A stretch of DNA of 64,000 bases from Flavobacterium sp. UBA6721 (GCA_002454195.1 DKIJ01000024.1:1-64000), one strand, 5' to 3'. Counted from the stretch's first letter, positions 45,450 through 55,102 are shown. Numbers and translations: made by a program. Notes: generated by a model not told the origin, from the sequence alone.

Positions 45450-45981
45450 ATGGCAAACGACAATATATTTAAAAATACTTTAAATTAATTCTTTTTTTGG
45501 GTATTTGCTATTATTTTTTATTACCATCATTAAACTGGTTTATTGGCTATCATGGCTATGTAAAAGAAAAAATTAGAAAAAATACTTGGGGAGACATTAG
45601 GGAGTCAAAATACAGAGATGCTTTTCAAAAAAAATTAAAATTTATTTCGTATATAAATTGTGATACTATTCATTCTGACTCAATTAATATTTATATAGAA
45701 AAAGGATATAAATACGGCTATTTCAGTTATGATAAAACAAATTTTGAATTAGGTAAAACTAAATATCCTTTCCAAATTTCTCATACTGAAAGAACAAATC
45801 ATAATTTAGTTACTTATAGCTTTATTGAATCACAAAAATTTGATTCTATTGGGATTATAATATAGTATATTTAAAAGAATCCAAAATTAAAGACTCTTTA
45901 AAAATGAAAGTGGAGTGTTGGAACTTAGTTAAAGGAAAAACTGTTTGGGATTCTATTGGGTTTATAAAAGTATTTGAATAG
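45450..45981 (+). pseudogene. hypothetical membrane-anchored protein with two frameshifts
   Basis: The ATG at 45450 reads MANDNIFKNTLN and stops. One extra A near 45482-45485 would join it to the frame KLILFLGICYYFLLPSLNWF (a membrane segment), which continues about 120 codons to a TAG near 45865. A second shift near 45855 joins to YNIVYLKESKIKDSLKMKVECW..., ending at TAG 45981. The reconstructed protein of about 175 residues has one N-terminal membrane segment and a soluble domain. I do not recognise the family. The two breaks indicate decay. Confidence 0.65.
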
Positions 45982-46002
45982 AAAAATGACCCAGATTGCG
46001 TG

Positions 46003-46345
46003 GATTTGTAATCCGTGCCCACAACGAAGAGCAACTTTGTAGAATTACTTGATGAGATTCCTCATTCTTCGGAATGACAACATTGCGGGAAAAGTTATTT
46101 TAAAACAACATTTATAAATTGGAAACCCGATCGCAAGGATATACACAAACGTTAGCAGAATTGCATTCTGTGCCCATAACGATAAGTAAATACTTTGTAG
46201 AATTACTTGATAAGATTGCTTCGTTCCTCGCAATGACACAGTAAGCGGTTCAAGTCATTGCGAGCGATAGCGAAGCAATCTCATTAAGCTAAGCCCAGCT
46301 AGCGCAAGCGTCACGCTTGTGCCGGTAACAATAAGCTAAATACTC
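46003..46345. repeat. Cluster of degenerate repeats, with an inverted repeat
   Basis: Two imperfect direct copies of a block containing CCGTGCCCACAACGA and TTTGTAGAATTACTTGATGAGATT lie at about 46013-46081 and 46160-46240; a third partial one follows at about 46310-46345. GATTGCTTCGTTCCTCGCAATGAC (46214-46237) is inverted against GTCATTGCGAGCGATAGCGAAGCAATC (46255-46280), a hairpin-forming unit widely seen in bacterial intergenic regions. No gene is visible in the 400-bp gap. Confidence 0.6.
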
Positions 46346-46397
46346 TCTACAAATTAAAATTTAACAACTCAAATTTTCGAAAACATACAACATTGCC

Positions 46398-46859
46398 ATG
46401 AAAAAATTTCTTTTAGCCTTTTGTTTATTATTCATAACTAAATCCATTTCTCAAAACTACAGATTCAGCACTGATGCGAGCTTTCAAAATCCATCTAGCC
46501 ACAATTTCATCTCAGACAATTCTAATGGCGTAATTGATTTAGGAATAAAATACCGAGTTCTCAATTCAAAAAAAACTAAGTTTGGAATTTCATTCAATGC
46601 AGGAATATTGAAGTCAAATAGAGATCGGAATAATGTTGCTGGAAATTTTAAAATTACTTCCTATCAACTACAACCTAAAATATTTACAGAATTTAATTTT
46701 TCACATTTCACTCCATTTGTTGGAGTTGGCTATACTTCAATGCTTTTTAAATCTTCTACCGATGATCGTAAAATTTATGCATACAATCGGGATGGTTTTA
46801 GTCTTAACAATACCCAAAGTGGAATAGACCTAAAAATTGGTATTGGTACTGATTTTTAA
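46398..46859 (+). CDS. small outer-membrane beta-barrel protein
   Basis: 153 residues with a signal peptide (MKKFLLAFCLLFITKSISQ) and alternating amphipathic strands: VIDLGIKYRVL, TKFGISFNAGIL, TSYQLQPKIFTEFNF, FTPFVGVGYTSMLF, IDLKIGIGTDF. It ends in Phe, as barrels do. It is shorter than most eight-stranded barrels of the porin type, so one or two strands may be missing. It sits between repeat blocks. Confidence 0.65.
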   Translation: MKKFLLAFCLLFITKSISQNYRFSTDASFQNPSSHNFISDNSNGVIDLGIKYRVLNSKKTKFGISFNAGILKSNRDRNNVAGNFKITSYQLQPKIFTEFNFSHFTPFVGVGYTSMLFKSSTDDRKIYAYNRDGFSLNNTQSGIDLKIGIGTDF

Positions 46860-46914
46860 CTAAATAAAAAACTCCATCTGTTGACATGAAAAGTTTTCGA
46901 TATCCACTGTCCCG

Positions 46915-46993
46915 ATAGCAGATTTGCAATCCGACAAAGATGAGCAAATTACTTTGTGAAATTAATTAATGAGACACTTCCTTCGTCAGTATG
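46915..46993. repeat. Further copy of the 46-kb degenerate repeat
   Basis: GATTTGCAATCCGACAAAGATGAGC and TACTTTGTGAAATTAATTAATGAGAC... TATGACAAGGTTGCG match the two copies at 46.0-46.2 kb with substitutions. Confidence 0.5.
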
Positions 46994-47092
46994 ACAAGGT
47001 TGCGATTATTCCTATTGTTTTTTTTCTGCTAAAAAAATGTCCTGAAAAAATATTTATCTGTACTTTTGCAGCCGTAAACAAAAAAACGCTTT

Positions 47093-47470
47093 TTGAAGAC
47101 CTTATTCAGCATAGTACTTTCGATACTTTTATTACTACCTTCATTTGGTAGCTTCTTTGTTTATACCTCATTCAAATTGCATCAGGACGAAATTGCCAAA
47201 ACCATTTGTGTGCAACGTAAATTGGTTGACAATACCTGTAACGGTCGATGCGAACTGCAAAAAAGCTTGAAAAAATATGAGGACAACGAACGAAAAATGC
47301 AAAACAATCTGGACAACAAAGTCGATTTGGTTTATGTACTTACACCTTCCGTTGCCGAATATACCTTAATTGAAAACAATTTGGTAGCAAAACCAAATTG
47401 CTATACACTGGAAAAGAAAACCGTTTCGGTAACACTTCCTTCTTTCCGACCTCCTTCCTATTTGATATAA
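47093..47470 (+). CDS. small exported protein upstream of a TonB receptor
   Basis: 125 residues starting at TTG 47093, with a hydrophobic N-terminus (MKTLFSIVLSILLLLPSFGSFFVY). A conserved-looking cysteine block follows (TICVQRKLVDNTCNGRCELQKSL), then a charged helix and a C-terminal tail. I recognise this type of protein only as a gene placed before TonB receptors in flavobacteria; the cysteine spacing suggests a disulfide or metal site. Function unknown. It is the first gene of the receptor-PepSY cluster. Confidence 0.65.
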   Translation: MKTLFSIVLSILLLLPSFGSFFVYTSFKLHQDEIAKTICVQRKLVDNTCNGRCELQKSLKKYEDNERKMQNNLDNKVDLVYVLTPSVAEYTLIENNLVAKPNCYTLEKKTVSVTLPSFRPPSYLI

Positions 47471-47560
47471 ATTTTAGTACTGCTCTTTCCTTTATGGAAG
47501 TGCATTTTCTTGGACTATATCCAAGGAAAACGTGTTATTCATAATTTATTATCATTCAAA

Positions 47561-49720
47561 ATGAAAAATATATTCTTGGCTTTATTTGCTATAAGCCAAT
47601 TTGCTGTTGCGCAAAACAAAAGCAAAATCGATACTACAAATGTTGAAAAATTAGACGACGTTTTTATTACGGCCAATCGTACAGAAACTAAACGCAGAGA
47701 AACTCCTGTTGCCATTAGTAAACTATCCGCTAAAACTATCAACGAAACCAAAGCGGTTGCGGCTTACGAAATCATCAATAAAACGCCAGGAGTTTTAATG
47801 GTAAATTTAGGCAACGAACAAAACATGATGGCAATTCGCCAGCCCATGACTACCAATGCCTATTATTTGTATTTGGAAGACGGTTTGCCAATTCGTCCTT
47901 TGGGAATTTTTAATCACAATGCCTTATTAGAAATCAACCAATTCAATTTGGAAAGTATTGAAGTCGTAAAAGGGCCTGTTTCTTCTTTATACGGACCAGA
48001 AGCGGTAGGCGGAACAGTCAATTTGATTTCGCAAAAACCTTCTTTTTATCCTACGTTTAAATTTGGCCTTCAAGCCGACCAATGGGGCTATAAAAGAATT
48101 CAGGCTGCCGCTGGAGCTACTCTGGGTAAAATTGGGTTTCACATTGCTGGAATTTCAAGTCTTCAGGAGAATTCTTGGATGACCTATTCTGATTATAACA
48201 AAGACAATCTAAACATCAGAGTCGATTACAACATCAACGACAAAACCCGTTTGATTAGTAACACCATGATTGGAAAATACTATTCGGATATGAGTGGTGG
48301 TGTCAATGAAACCGATTTTTACAACAGAAGCTATAAAAGCACTTCTGATTTTACCTATCGAAAATCGGATGCTTTACGTACGAGATTAACCTTAGAGCAC
48401 GATTGGAATCCCAATGCGAATTCGTATATAACCGTTTACCACCGTGAAAATAAATTAGGTCAAAATCCTTCTTATGGAATCCGATGGAGCGCTACCAAAA
48501 ACCCAACTACAGCAACGGGTGAAATAAATTCGAATAACTTTAAAAGTTATGGTGTTATAGGGCAACACACTCAAAAATTCAATTTTTGGAACACAACCAT
48601 GGTCAGTGGCGCCTTATACGATTATTCGCCAGTAACATATTGGTCGTATTTAATCAATCTGAAAGCAACTTTAAATCTAGGAACGCCAGGTCAACAAACG
48701 GTAAACAAGTACGAAATTGTAGCGGAACAGCCTGAAACCAAACTAGCCAATTACACAGCCAATATCTACAATACGGCCATTTTTAAACAATTTAGCTTTA
48801 GCCCAATTGAAGAATTGACTTTTAACGTAGGAGCTCGTTATGATGCGATGAAGATCAATTACGAAAACGCCTTAGACCTTTCGACAGGAAATAAAAACTA
48901 CAATAAATTCACTTTTAAAGCGGGAGTAAATTACAACCCAATCAAGAATGCTGGTTTTTACGGCAACTATTCACAGGGATTTTCGCCTCCTAATATCACT
49001 TCTATTTTCAGAGCCAAATCGGGCACTGGTGGCAGTACAGGAGTTCCTGCTGCGTTTTATTACAATTTAAAACCAGCCACTTTTGAAAATTACGAATTAG
49101 GCGGATGGATGAATTTAATAAGCAACAAACTTACTCTTGACTACGCTTTTTATTATATGGATGGCAAAAACGAATTGCTAAGTGTTCGCTTGGAAGACAG
49201 CTCCACCGATTATCGCTCTGCAGGGAAAACGAACCATAAAGGAATTGAATTGGGTTTCAATTTCCGTCCAAATACGCAATGGAATATCCGCATGGGCGGA
49301 ACTGTAGCCAAACACCGTTATATTGATTTCCAACTTTCGGACAACTCTGCTGATGCTTTGCAAAATTTAGGAGGTTATGAAATGCCTCAGGCTCCCAGAT
49401 GGAGTGGAAATTCCGAAGTGAGTTATTACCCAAATTGGTTACCCAATTTCAGAACTGCTATCGAATGGCAATCGGTAGGAAGTTATTACCAAAACCAAAT
49501 CAACACGGCTAAATACAAAGGTTATGATATTTTTAATACTCGTTTTGGTTACAAATACCACAATATCGAAATCTACGGAAATATAATGAATCTAACGGAT
49601 AAATTGTATGCTTATAATTTATCGAGAGGAAATACAGCCAATGCACAAACTACCTATGTTGCCGCAGCTCCAAGGACTTTTTTAGTCGGAATTCAATACA
49701 GCCTTTGCCTAAAAAAATAA
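47561..49720 (+). CDS. TonB-dependent outer membrane receptor
   Basis: A 719-residue receptor. I use the ATG at 47561, which gives a signal peptide (MKNIFLALFAISQFAVAQ); the in-frame start at 47510 would bury it. The plug domain is seen in AYEIINKTPGVLMVNLGN, IRQPMTTNAYYLYLEDGLPIRPLGIFNH and IEVVKGPVSSLYGPEAVGGTVNLISQKP, followed by barrel strands. It lacks the N-terminal carboxypeptidase-like domain of SusC proteins and has no SusD partner, so it is a siderophore or metal type receptor. A PepSY protein follows, supporting iron uptake. Confidence 0.92.
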   Translation: MKNIFLALFAISQFAVAQNKSKIDTTNVEKLDDVFITANRTETKRRETPVAISKLSAKTINETKAVAAYEIINKTPGVLMVNLGNEQNMMAIRQPMTTNAYYLYLEDGLPIRPLGIFNHNALLEINQFNLESIEVVKGPVSSLYGPEAVGGTVNLISQKPSFYPTFKFGLQADQWGYKRIQAAAGATLGKIGFHIAGISSLQENSWMTYSDYNKDNLNIRVDYNINDKTRLISNTMIGKYYSDMSGGVNETDFYNRSYKSTSDFTYRKSDALRTRLTLEHDWNPNANSYITVYHRENKLGQNPSYGIRWSATKNPTTATGEINSNNFKSYGVIGQHTQKFNFWNTTMVSGALYDYSPVTYWSYLINLKATLNLGTPGQQTVNKYEIVAEQPETKLANYTANIYNTAIFKQFSFSPIEELTFNVGARYDAMKINYENALDLSTGNKNYNKFTFKAGVNYNPIKNAGFYGNYSQGFSPPNITSIFRAKSGTGGSTGVPAAFYYNLKPATFENYELGGWMNLISNKLTLDYAFYYMDGKNELLSVRLEDSSTDYRSAGKTNHKGIELGFNFRPNTQWNIRMGGTVAKHRYIDFQLSDNSADALQNLGGYEMPQAPRWSGNSEVSYYPNWLPNFRTAIEWQSVGSYYQNQINTAKYKGYDIFNTRFGYKYHNIEIYGNIMNLTDKLYAYNLSRGNTANAQTTYVAAAPRTFLVGIQYSLCLKK

Positions 49721-49813
49721 TTGAACAAGATAAAATAAACCATTAAGAGGTTAAGAAATTTTCAAGTTTCAGGCTTAATAATCTTAATTCTTTAATGGTT
49801 AAAAACCTCAACA

Positions 49814-51409
49814 ATGAGCAAGAAAAACAACAAAAAGAAAGACTCCAAATTAGTCAAAAAAATAAAACAGCATATGTACCAATGGCATCGCGCTATTGGG
49901 ATCATCACCATTATTCCAGTTATTTTCTGGACTTTATCGGGATTAATGCATCCATTTATGGCGCATTTTTTTAAACCTGAAATTGCCCATGAAAAACTGG
50001 AAATCCAAAACGTAAAACCAACAGATTTAGGATTATCCCTTCAGGAAGTGTTAAACCAAAACAACATAAAACAATTTAGAAACTTCCGAATTGTTACTTT
50101 CAATAATACCACGTATTACCAAGTCAAAAATAGCATTGGTGATTTGCATTATTTTAATGCTTCGAATGGAAAAGAACTTGAAAACGGAGACCTTATCTAT
50201 GCAGAATACTTATCCCGCTATTTTCTGGATGATCAAAAAAATGCCGTAAAAAAGAGCGAACTCATCACCGAATTTGACCGTCAATACAAATATGTGAACC
50301 GTTATTTACCGGTTTACAAACTGAGTTTTGACCGTCCAGACGGGATGGAAATCTATGTTGAAACATCCTCCAGTAAGTTGGCTACTTTTAATCCTACTTC
50401 CAGACAATTTTTCATCTGGTTCTTTGATAGCTTTCACAACTGGTCGTTTATAGATGCGATTAGCAACAACAGCATTCGTATCATTACGATGATTTTCTTG
50501 TTGTCCATCATTGGATTTTCAGCCATTAGTGGAATCCTAATTTATGGCTTTTTGTGGAAACAATTCAAAAAAGCCGATAGCTTGCAACCTAAAAAAGGAA
50601 TTCGAAAATACCACCGTCAAATCGGAATTTGGATTTCCTTATTTACGCTGACTTTTGCTTTTAGCGGAGCTTATCACGCCACAACCAAATGGGATCCGTA
50701 TACGCTTTCGCAAATGGTATACGAGCCTACTTTTAAAACTTCGGATATTACTCTAGCAAATACAAAACTGAATATCGACTGGAACCGTTTTCAAAATGCG
50801 AGTTTAATTGCTTACAATGATAGTATTTATTACCGTTGCCAATTAGAAGAAAAAACGAAAAGCAAATTCAAAAAACCAAAGTTCGATTCCAATTCGAAAT
50901 GGAACAAAATGGACGCTCCAAAAACGGAAGTAGTTTATATTAACGCAACAACGAACAAAATTGCTCCAAATTTAGATTTCCAATTCGCCGATTTTTTGGC
51001 CTATTATTTTACCGATGGCGCTCCAAAAGCCCCTTGTTGCGAAATGATGAATCCTGAAATTCCAGAAGAAGCCGAAACTTCATTGGAAAACGTAAAATTA
51101 GTAGAATCGAAACTAATAACTGATTTTGAAAGCAGAGAATATGGGTTTGTAAACAAGCGTTTACCTGTTGTAAAATTAGCGTATGACACTCCAGAAAAAA
51201 CCACTTATTTCATAGAAACGGCCACTTCACGACTGGCTGCCAAAGTGAAAAGTTCAGATATGCTTGAAGGTTATTCTTTTGCCATATTCCACAAATTCCT
51301 TTTTATGGATTGGGCCGGGAAAAATATCCGCGATTTATCGATGGTTCTGGCTGCACTTTGTATTTTAATTGTAAGCGTGTTGGGATTAATCATGTTTATA
51401 AAGAAATAG
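49814..51409 (+). CDS. PepSY-associated TM helix protein
   Basis: A 531-residue inner membrane protein of the PepSY_TM family, often a ferric-siderophore reductase or heme-linked partner of TonB receptors. Membrane segments are near residues 25-45, 215-240, 270-292 and 505-528; each is followed by a periplasmic PepSY-like region (for example YVNRYLPVYKLSFDRPDGMEIYVET and its near repeat YGFVNKRLPVVKLAYDTPEKTTYFIET). Histidines in HMYQWHRAIGI and YHRQIGIW could bind heme. It follows the receptor by 93 bp. Confidence 0.88.
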   Translation: MSKKNNKKKDSKLVKKIKQHMYQWHRAIGIITIIPVIFWTLSGLMHPFMAHFFKPEIAHEKLEIQNVKPTDLGLSLQEVLNQNNIKQFRNFRIVTFNNTTYYQVKNSIGDLHYFNASNGKELENGDLIYAEYLSRYFLDDQKNAVKKSELITEFDRQYKYVNRYLPVYKLSFDRPDGMEIYVETSSSKLATFNPTSRQFFIWFFDSFHNWSFIDAISNNSIRIITMIFLLSIIGFSAISGILIYGFLWKQFKKADSLQPKKGIRKYHRQIGIWISLFTLTFAFSGAYHATTKWDPYTLSQMVYEPTFKTSDITLANTKLNIDWNRFQNASLIAYNDSIYYRCQLEEKTKSKFKKPKFDSNSKWNKMDAPKTEVVYINATTNKIAPNLDFQFADFLAYYFTDGAPKAPCCEMMNPEIPEEAETSLENVKLVESKLITDFESREYGFVNKRLPVVKLAYDTPEKTTYFIETATSRLAAKVKSSDMLEGYSFAIFHKFLFMDWAGKNIRDLSMVLAALCILIVSVLGLIMFIKK

Positions 51410-51421
51410 AAATATATTTTT

Positions 51422-51520
51422 ACCGCAAAGTTCGCTAAGTTTTTTTGTAAGTTGTGTTGTGAAAACGCAAAGGACACAAAGCTTTGCTAACTTTGCGTAA
51501 AACTTTGCAATCTTTGCGGT
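51422..51520. repeat. Palindromic CTTTGCGGT element
   Basis: Bounded by ACCGCAAAG (51422-51430) and its exact complement CTTTGCGGT (51512-51520), with three more CTTTGC words inside. Related to the elements at 8641-8672 and 38573-38788. Confidence 0.6.
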
Positions 51521-51575
51521 TAATTTTAAACTATAGCAAATTATGACAGTAAAAGTAATTTGCGGTTAAGCAAAA

Positions 51576-52241
51576 CTATTCTCTAGGATTCTCATCATAA
51601 TACCTCGCTTCAATTCCTTTGATATTTCGAATTGAATTGCGGGACCAATCCAAACGCTTTTGTAAAATCTCCTCTTCGGTCAATTTCCAATCGATATCCG
51701 AACGTCGTAGTCTATTAGTCAAATCCTGAATAATAATCGCAGCCGAAACTGAAATATTCAAACTTTCAGTAAAACCTACCATTGGAATTTTTAAAAAACC
51801 ATCCGCATTTTGCATCACTTCCTCCGAAAGACCTTCTTTTTCTGTTCCAAAAAAGATTGCGCTTGGTTTGCTGATATCAAATTTTTCCAGCGTACAATCT
51901 TGTTCATGCGGTGTGGTAGCGATAATCTGGTAGCCTTTCTCTTTTAAAGAAGTGATACAACCCTTTACCGAATCATGTCGAATGATATCTACCCATTTTT
52001 GAGCCCCCATAGCAATTTGAGTATCAATTCGTTTTCCAAAACGCTGCTCGATTACATTCAATTCCTGGATTCCAAAAACCTCGCAACTACGCATTACTGC
52101 AGAGGTATTATGCAACTGATACACATCTTCAACAGCAACTGTAAAGTGCTTGGTTCGGTTTTCTAAAACTTCCAGAAAGCGTTCTTTACGATGGTCAGTT
52201 ATTATGGTTTCAAGGTAAGCGAGGTAATCTAAATCAATCAT
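51576..52241 (-). CDS. TrmH family tRNA/rRNA 2'-O-methyltransferase
   Basis: A 221-residue SPOUT methyltransferase. The knot motifs are visible: VYQLHNTSAVMRSCEVFG near the N-terminus, then FFGTEKEGLSEEVMQNAD and IPMVGFTESLNISVSAAIII at the C-terminus, which form the SAM site. The N-terminal part is short, like TrmH acting on tRNA G18, but the target cannot be read from the sequence. It is divergent from the GNAT gene. Confidence 0.9.
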   Translation of the reverse strand: MIDLDYLAYLETIITDHRKERFLEVLENRTKHFTVAVEDVYQLHNTSAVMRSCEVFGIQELNVIEQRFGKRIDTQIAMGAQKWVDIIRHDSVKGCITSLKEKGYQIIATTPHEQDCTLEKFDISKPSAIFFGTEKEGLSEEVMQNADGFLKIPMVGFTESLNISVSAAIIIQDLTNRLRRSDIDWKLTEEEILQKRLDWSRNSIRNIKGIEARYYDENPRE

Positions 52242-52360
52242 GATGCTCTAAATTTTGGCGCAAAAATACATTTTTTATCTTTTTTCTATTTCAATCAAAA
52301 AGAATAGCTTACTTCTATCATCAAAAAACTTTAACTAAATTCGTAGAAAAACAACAAAAC

Positions 52361-52882
52361 ATGGATGCGATAGAAATAAAAAAAGTAACAGTTACCGAAA
52401 TAGAGCAACTACAAAAAATAGGGACACAAACATTTCTAGAAACTTTTGCCGAAATGAATTCTGAAGAAAACATGAAACAATATTTAGAAGATAAATTTTC
52501 TATTAATAAACTTACTTCTGAATTATCAAATCCAAATTCTGAATTTTACTTTGCCATTCTTAACAAGGAACCTCTTGGATATCTAAAAGTAAATTTTGCT
52601 AAAGCACAAACTGAACTTAAAGACGAAAATGGTCTGGAAATAGAACGCATCTATGTTTTAAAAGAATTTCACGGTGCTAAAATTGGCCAGTTATTATACA
52701 ATCAGGCATTACAAATAGCTAAAATTCACAACTTAAATTATCTTTGGTTAGGCGTTTGGGAAGAAAATCACAGAGCCTTAAATTTTTATAAAAAGAATGG
52801 TTTTATTGAATTTGACAAACATCTTTTTAAATTAGGCAATGATGAACAAACCGATTTACTGATGAAATTAATCTTAAAATAA
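52361..52882 (+). CDS. GNAT family N-acetyltransferase
   Basis: A 173-residue acetyltransferase. Motif A with the acetyl-CoA loop is seen in IERIYVLKEFHGAKIGQLLYNQALQIA, and motif B in YLWLGVWEENHRALNFYKKNGFIEF. The layout is like ribosomal-protein or small-molecule acetyltransferases. It is followed after one base by the sirtuin gene, so an acetylase and a deacylase are coupled; whether they act on the same target is inference. Confidence 0.88.
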   Translation: MDAIEIKKVTVTEIEQLQKIGTQTFLETFAEMNSEENMKQYLEDKFSINKLTSELSNPNSEFYFAILNKEPLGYLKVNFAKAQTELKDENGLEIERIYVLKEFHGAKIGQLLYNQALQIAKIHNLNYLWLGVWEENHRALNFYKKNGFIEFDKHLFKLGNDEQTDLLMKLILK

Positions 52883-52883
52883 A

Positions 52884-53579
52884 ATGAAGAAAAAGTTAGT
52901 AATACTTACCGGAGCAGGAATCAGTGCCGAAAGTGGCATTAAAACTTTCAGAGATAGCGATGGGCTCTGGGAAGGACACGATGTAATGGAAGTGGCATCA
53001 CCAGAAGGATGGCAAAAAAATCCCGAATTGGTTCTGGATTTTTACAATCAGCGAAGACGCCAACTTAATGATGTCAAACCCAATTTAGGACATCGCGAAC
53101 TAGCGCAACTTCAAATTCATTTTGACGTACATATCATTACTCAAAATGTAGATGATTTGCACGAACGTGCAGGAAGTAAAAAAGTACTGCATTTGCATGG
53201 TGAACTTCGAAAAGTGAGAAGCACCAAAAATCCAAAATACATTTTAGACTGGGAGGGCGATCTGAATTTAGGCAATGTAGACAGCTTCAATCATCAGTTA
53301 CGTCCCCATATTGTTTGGTTTGGAGAGGCTGTTCCTGCTTTTGAAGAAGCCATAGCGATTACGGAAGGGGCAGATTATTTTGCTGTTATTGGAACCTCTT
53401 TGCAGGTTTATCCTGCAGCAGGACTGCTAGATTATGTTTCAGCCAAAACCCCTATTTTTTATATAGACCCCAATCCTATTGCAATTCCTAACTTAAGAAA
53501 TTCGCTAAAAACAATTCCGATGGTAGCCTCGGAAGGTGTTCCGCTTTTAAAAAACCAATTATTAGCGCAATTCCAATAA
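52884..53579 (+). CDS. cobB: NAD-dependent protein deacylase (sirtuin, CobB-like)
   Basis: A 231-residue sirtuin. NAD site: GAGISAESGIKTFRDSDGLWE; catalytic histidine in TQNVDDLHERAGSKKVLHLHGEL; PHIVWFGEAVPAFEEA; VIGTSLQVYPAAGL. The Tyr-x-x-Arg-type pair in DFYNQRRRQ is the signature of class III sirtuins that remove succinyl and malonyl groups. The region after HGEL (RKVRSTKNPKYILDWEGDLN) has no cysteines, so the usual structural zinc site is absent. It starts one base after the GNAT stop. Confidence 0.92.
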   Translation: MKKKLVILTGAGISAESGIKTFRDSDGLWEGHDVMEVASPEGWQKNPELVLDFYNQRRRQLNDVKPNLGHRELAQLQIHFDVHIITQNVDDLHERAGSKKVLHLHGELRKVRSTKNPKYILDWEGDLNLGNVDSFNHQLRPHIVWFGEAVPAFEEAIAITEGADYFAVIGTSLQVYPAAGLLDYVSAKTPIFYIDPNPIAIPNLRNSLKTIPMVASEGVPLLKNQLLAQFQ

Positions 53580-53611
53580 AAAGAGGAAAAAATACAACTA
53601 AATGGCAAAAA

Positions 53612-53645
53612 ACTTCTAACTTCTAACGGCTAACTTCTAACTTCT
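53612..53645. repeat. TAACTTCTAAC-type microrepeat
   Basis: Copies of CTTCTAACTTCTAAC and GGCTAACTTCTAAC between the sirtuin gene and purB; same unit as at 21006-21043. Confidence 0.55.
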
Positions 53646-53733
53646 CATTATATTTGTGCCTTTCAAAAAAATAGCACCAAAATACAACTTTGTATCACGG
53701 ACTAAATAACAACTCTATTAGCATAATACAACG

Positions 53734-55080
53734 ATGACGACTTTAAACGAATTGAATGCTATCTCTCCTATTGATGGAAGATATAGAAATAAAACCCTTT
53801 CATTAGCCCCTTTTTTCTCTGAAGAAGCACTAATCAAGTACCGTGTTTTGGTAGAAATTGAATATTTTATTGCGCTGTGCGAAGTGCCTTTGCCACAATT
53901 AAAAAATGTAAACCCAAATTTATTTGACAGTTTACGCAATATCTACAAAAACTTTTCTACTGAAGATGCCCTTTGGATTAAAGAAACAGAGAAAGTTACT
54001 AATCACGACGTTAAAGCGGTAGAGTATTTTATCAAAGATGCTTTTGAAAAATTAGGTTTATCGGAACACAAAGAGTTTATCCACTTTGGATTAACTTCTC
54101 AAGATATCAACAACACGGCTATTCCGCTTTCTACAAAAGAAGCTTTTGAAAAAGTGTACATGCCTTCGTTAATTGCGGTGATTGCTAAATTAAAAGAGTT
54201 GGCTACAGAATGGGCGGCTGTTCCTATGCTTGCTCGTACTCACGGACAACCAGCCTCTCCTACTCGTTTAGGTAAGGAAATCACTGTTTTTGTAGAGCGA
54301 ATTGAAGAGCAAATGCGTTTGTTATTCAATGTTCCATTTGCTGCTAAATTTGGTGGAGCAACAGGAAACTACAATGCACACCACGTAGCTTACCCACAAA
54401 TTGACTGGAAGCAATTTGGAACTAAATTCGTAGAAGAAAATTTAGGTTTACACCATTCATTCCCAACGACTCAAATTGAGCACTACGATCATTTTGCAGC
54501 CTTTTTTGACACTTTAAAACGTATCAACAATATCATCATTGACTTAGATCGTGATATCTGGACCTATGTTTCAATGGAATATTTTAAGCAAAAAATCAAA
54601 GCAGGAGAAATTGGCTCTTCAGCAATGCCACATAAAGTAAACCCTATTGATTTTGAAAATTCAGAAGGAAACCTTGGAATTGCTAACGCTATTTTCGAAC
54701 ACTTATCGGCTAAATTGCCTATTTCAAGATTACAACGTGACTTGACTGATAGTACCGTTTTAAGAAATATAGGGGTGCCAATGGGACATACCATCATTGC
54801 TTTTGAAGCAACTTTAAAAGGATTGAATAAATTGTTATTAAACGAAGCTAAATTCCACGAAGATTTAGAAAACAACTGGGCGGTAGTAGCGGAAGCAATC
54901 CAAACGATTTTACGTCGTGAGGCCTATCCAAATCCTTACGAAGCATTAAAAGGTTTAACAAGAACAAATGAGGTGATTACTAAAAAATCAATCCATGAAT
55001 TCATTGGTACATTAGACGTTTCTGATGCTATCAAAGCTGAATTATTACAAATTACTCCAAGTAATTTTATTGGGATTTAA
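53734..55080 (+). CDS. purB: adenylosuccinate lyase
   Basis: Catalyses two steps of purine synthesis, releasing fumarate from SAICAR and from adenylosuccinate. The 448 residues show ISPIDGRYRNKT at the start, the His-containing EFIHFGLTSQDINNTA and RTHGQPASPTRLGKE, and the flexible signature loop GEIGSSAMPHKVNPIDFENSEG. This is the E. coli-like form with AISPIDGRY. A possible -7 element TATATTTG lies at 53649-53656 without a clear TTG upstream. A terminator follows. Confidence 0.96.
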   Translation: MTTLNELNAISPIDGRYRNKTLSLAPFFSEEALIKYRVLVEIEYFIALCEVPLPQLKNVNPNLFDSLRNIYKNFSTEDALWIKETEKVTNHDVKAVEYFIKDAFEKLGLSEHKEFIHFGLTSQDINNTAIPLSTKEAFEKVYMPSLIAVIAKLKELATEWAAVPMLARTHGQPASPTRLGKEITVFVERIEEQMRLLFNVPFAAKFGGATGNYNAHHVAYPQIDWKQFGTKFVEENLGLHHSFPTTQIEHYDHFAAFFDTLKRINNIIIDLDRDIWTYVSMEYFKQKIKAGEIGSSAMPHKVNPIDFENSEGNLGIANAIFEHLSAKLPISRLQRDLTDSTVLRNIGVPMGHTIIAFEATLKGLNKLLLNEAKFHEDLENNWAVVAEAIQTILRREAYPNPYEALKGLTRTNEVITKKSIHEFIGTLDVSDAIKAELLQITPSNFIGI

Positions 55081-55102
55081 TTATTGCACATCAATCTATA
55101 CC

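Noticed and set aside
46969..47151. 60-codon frame before the TonB cluster
   Set aside because: It overlaps a repeat copy and the start of the 47093 gene in another frame and has no family features.
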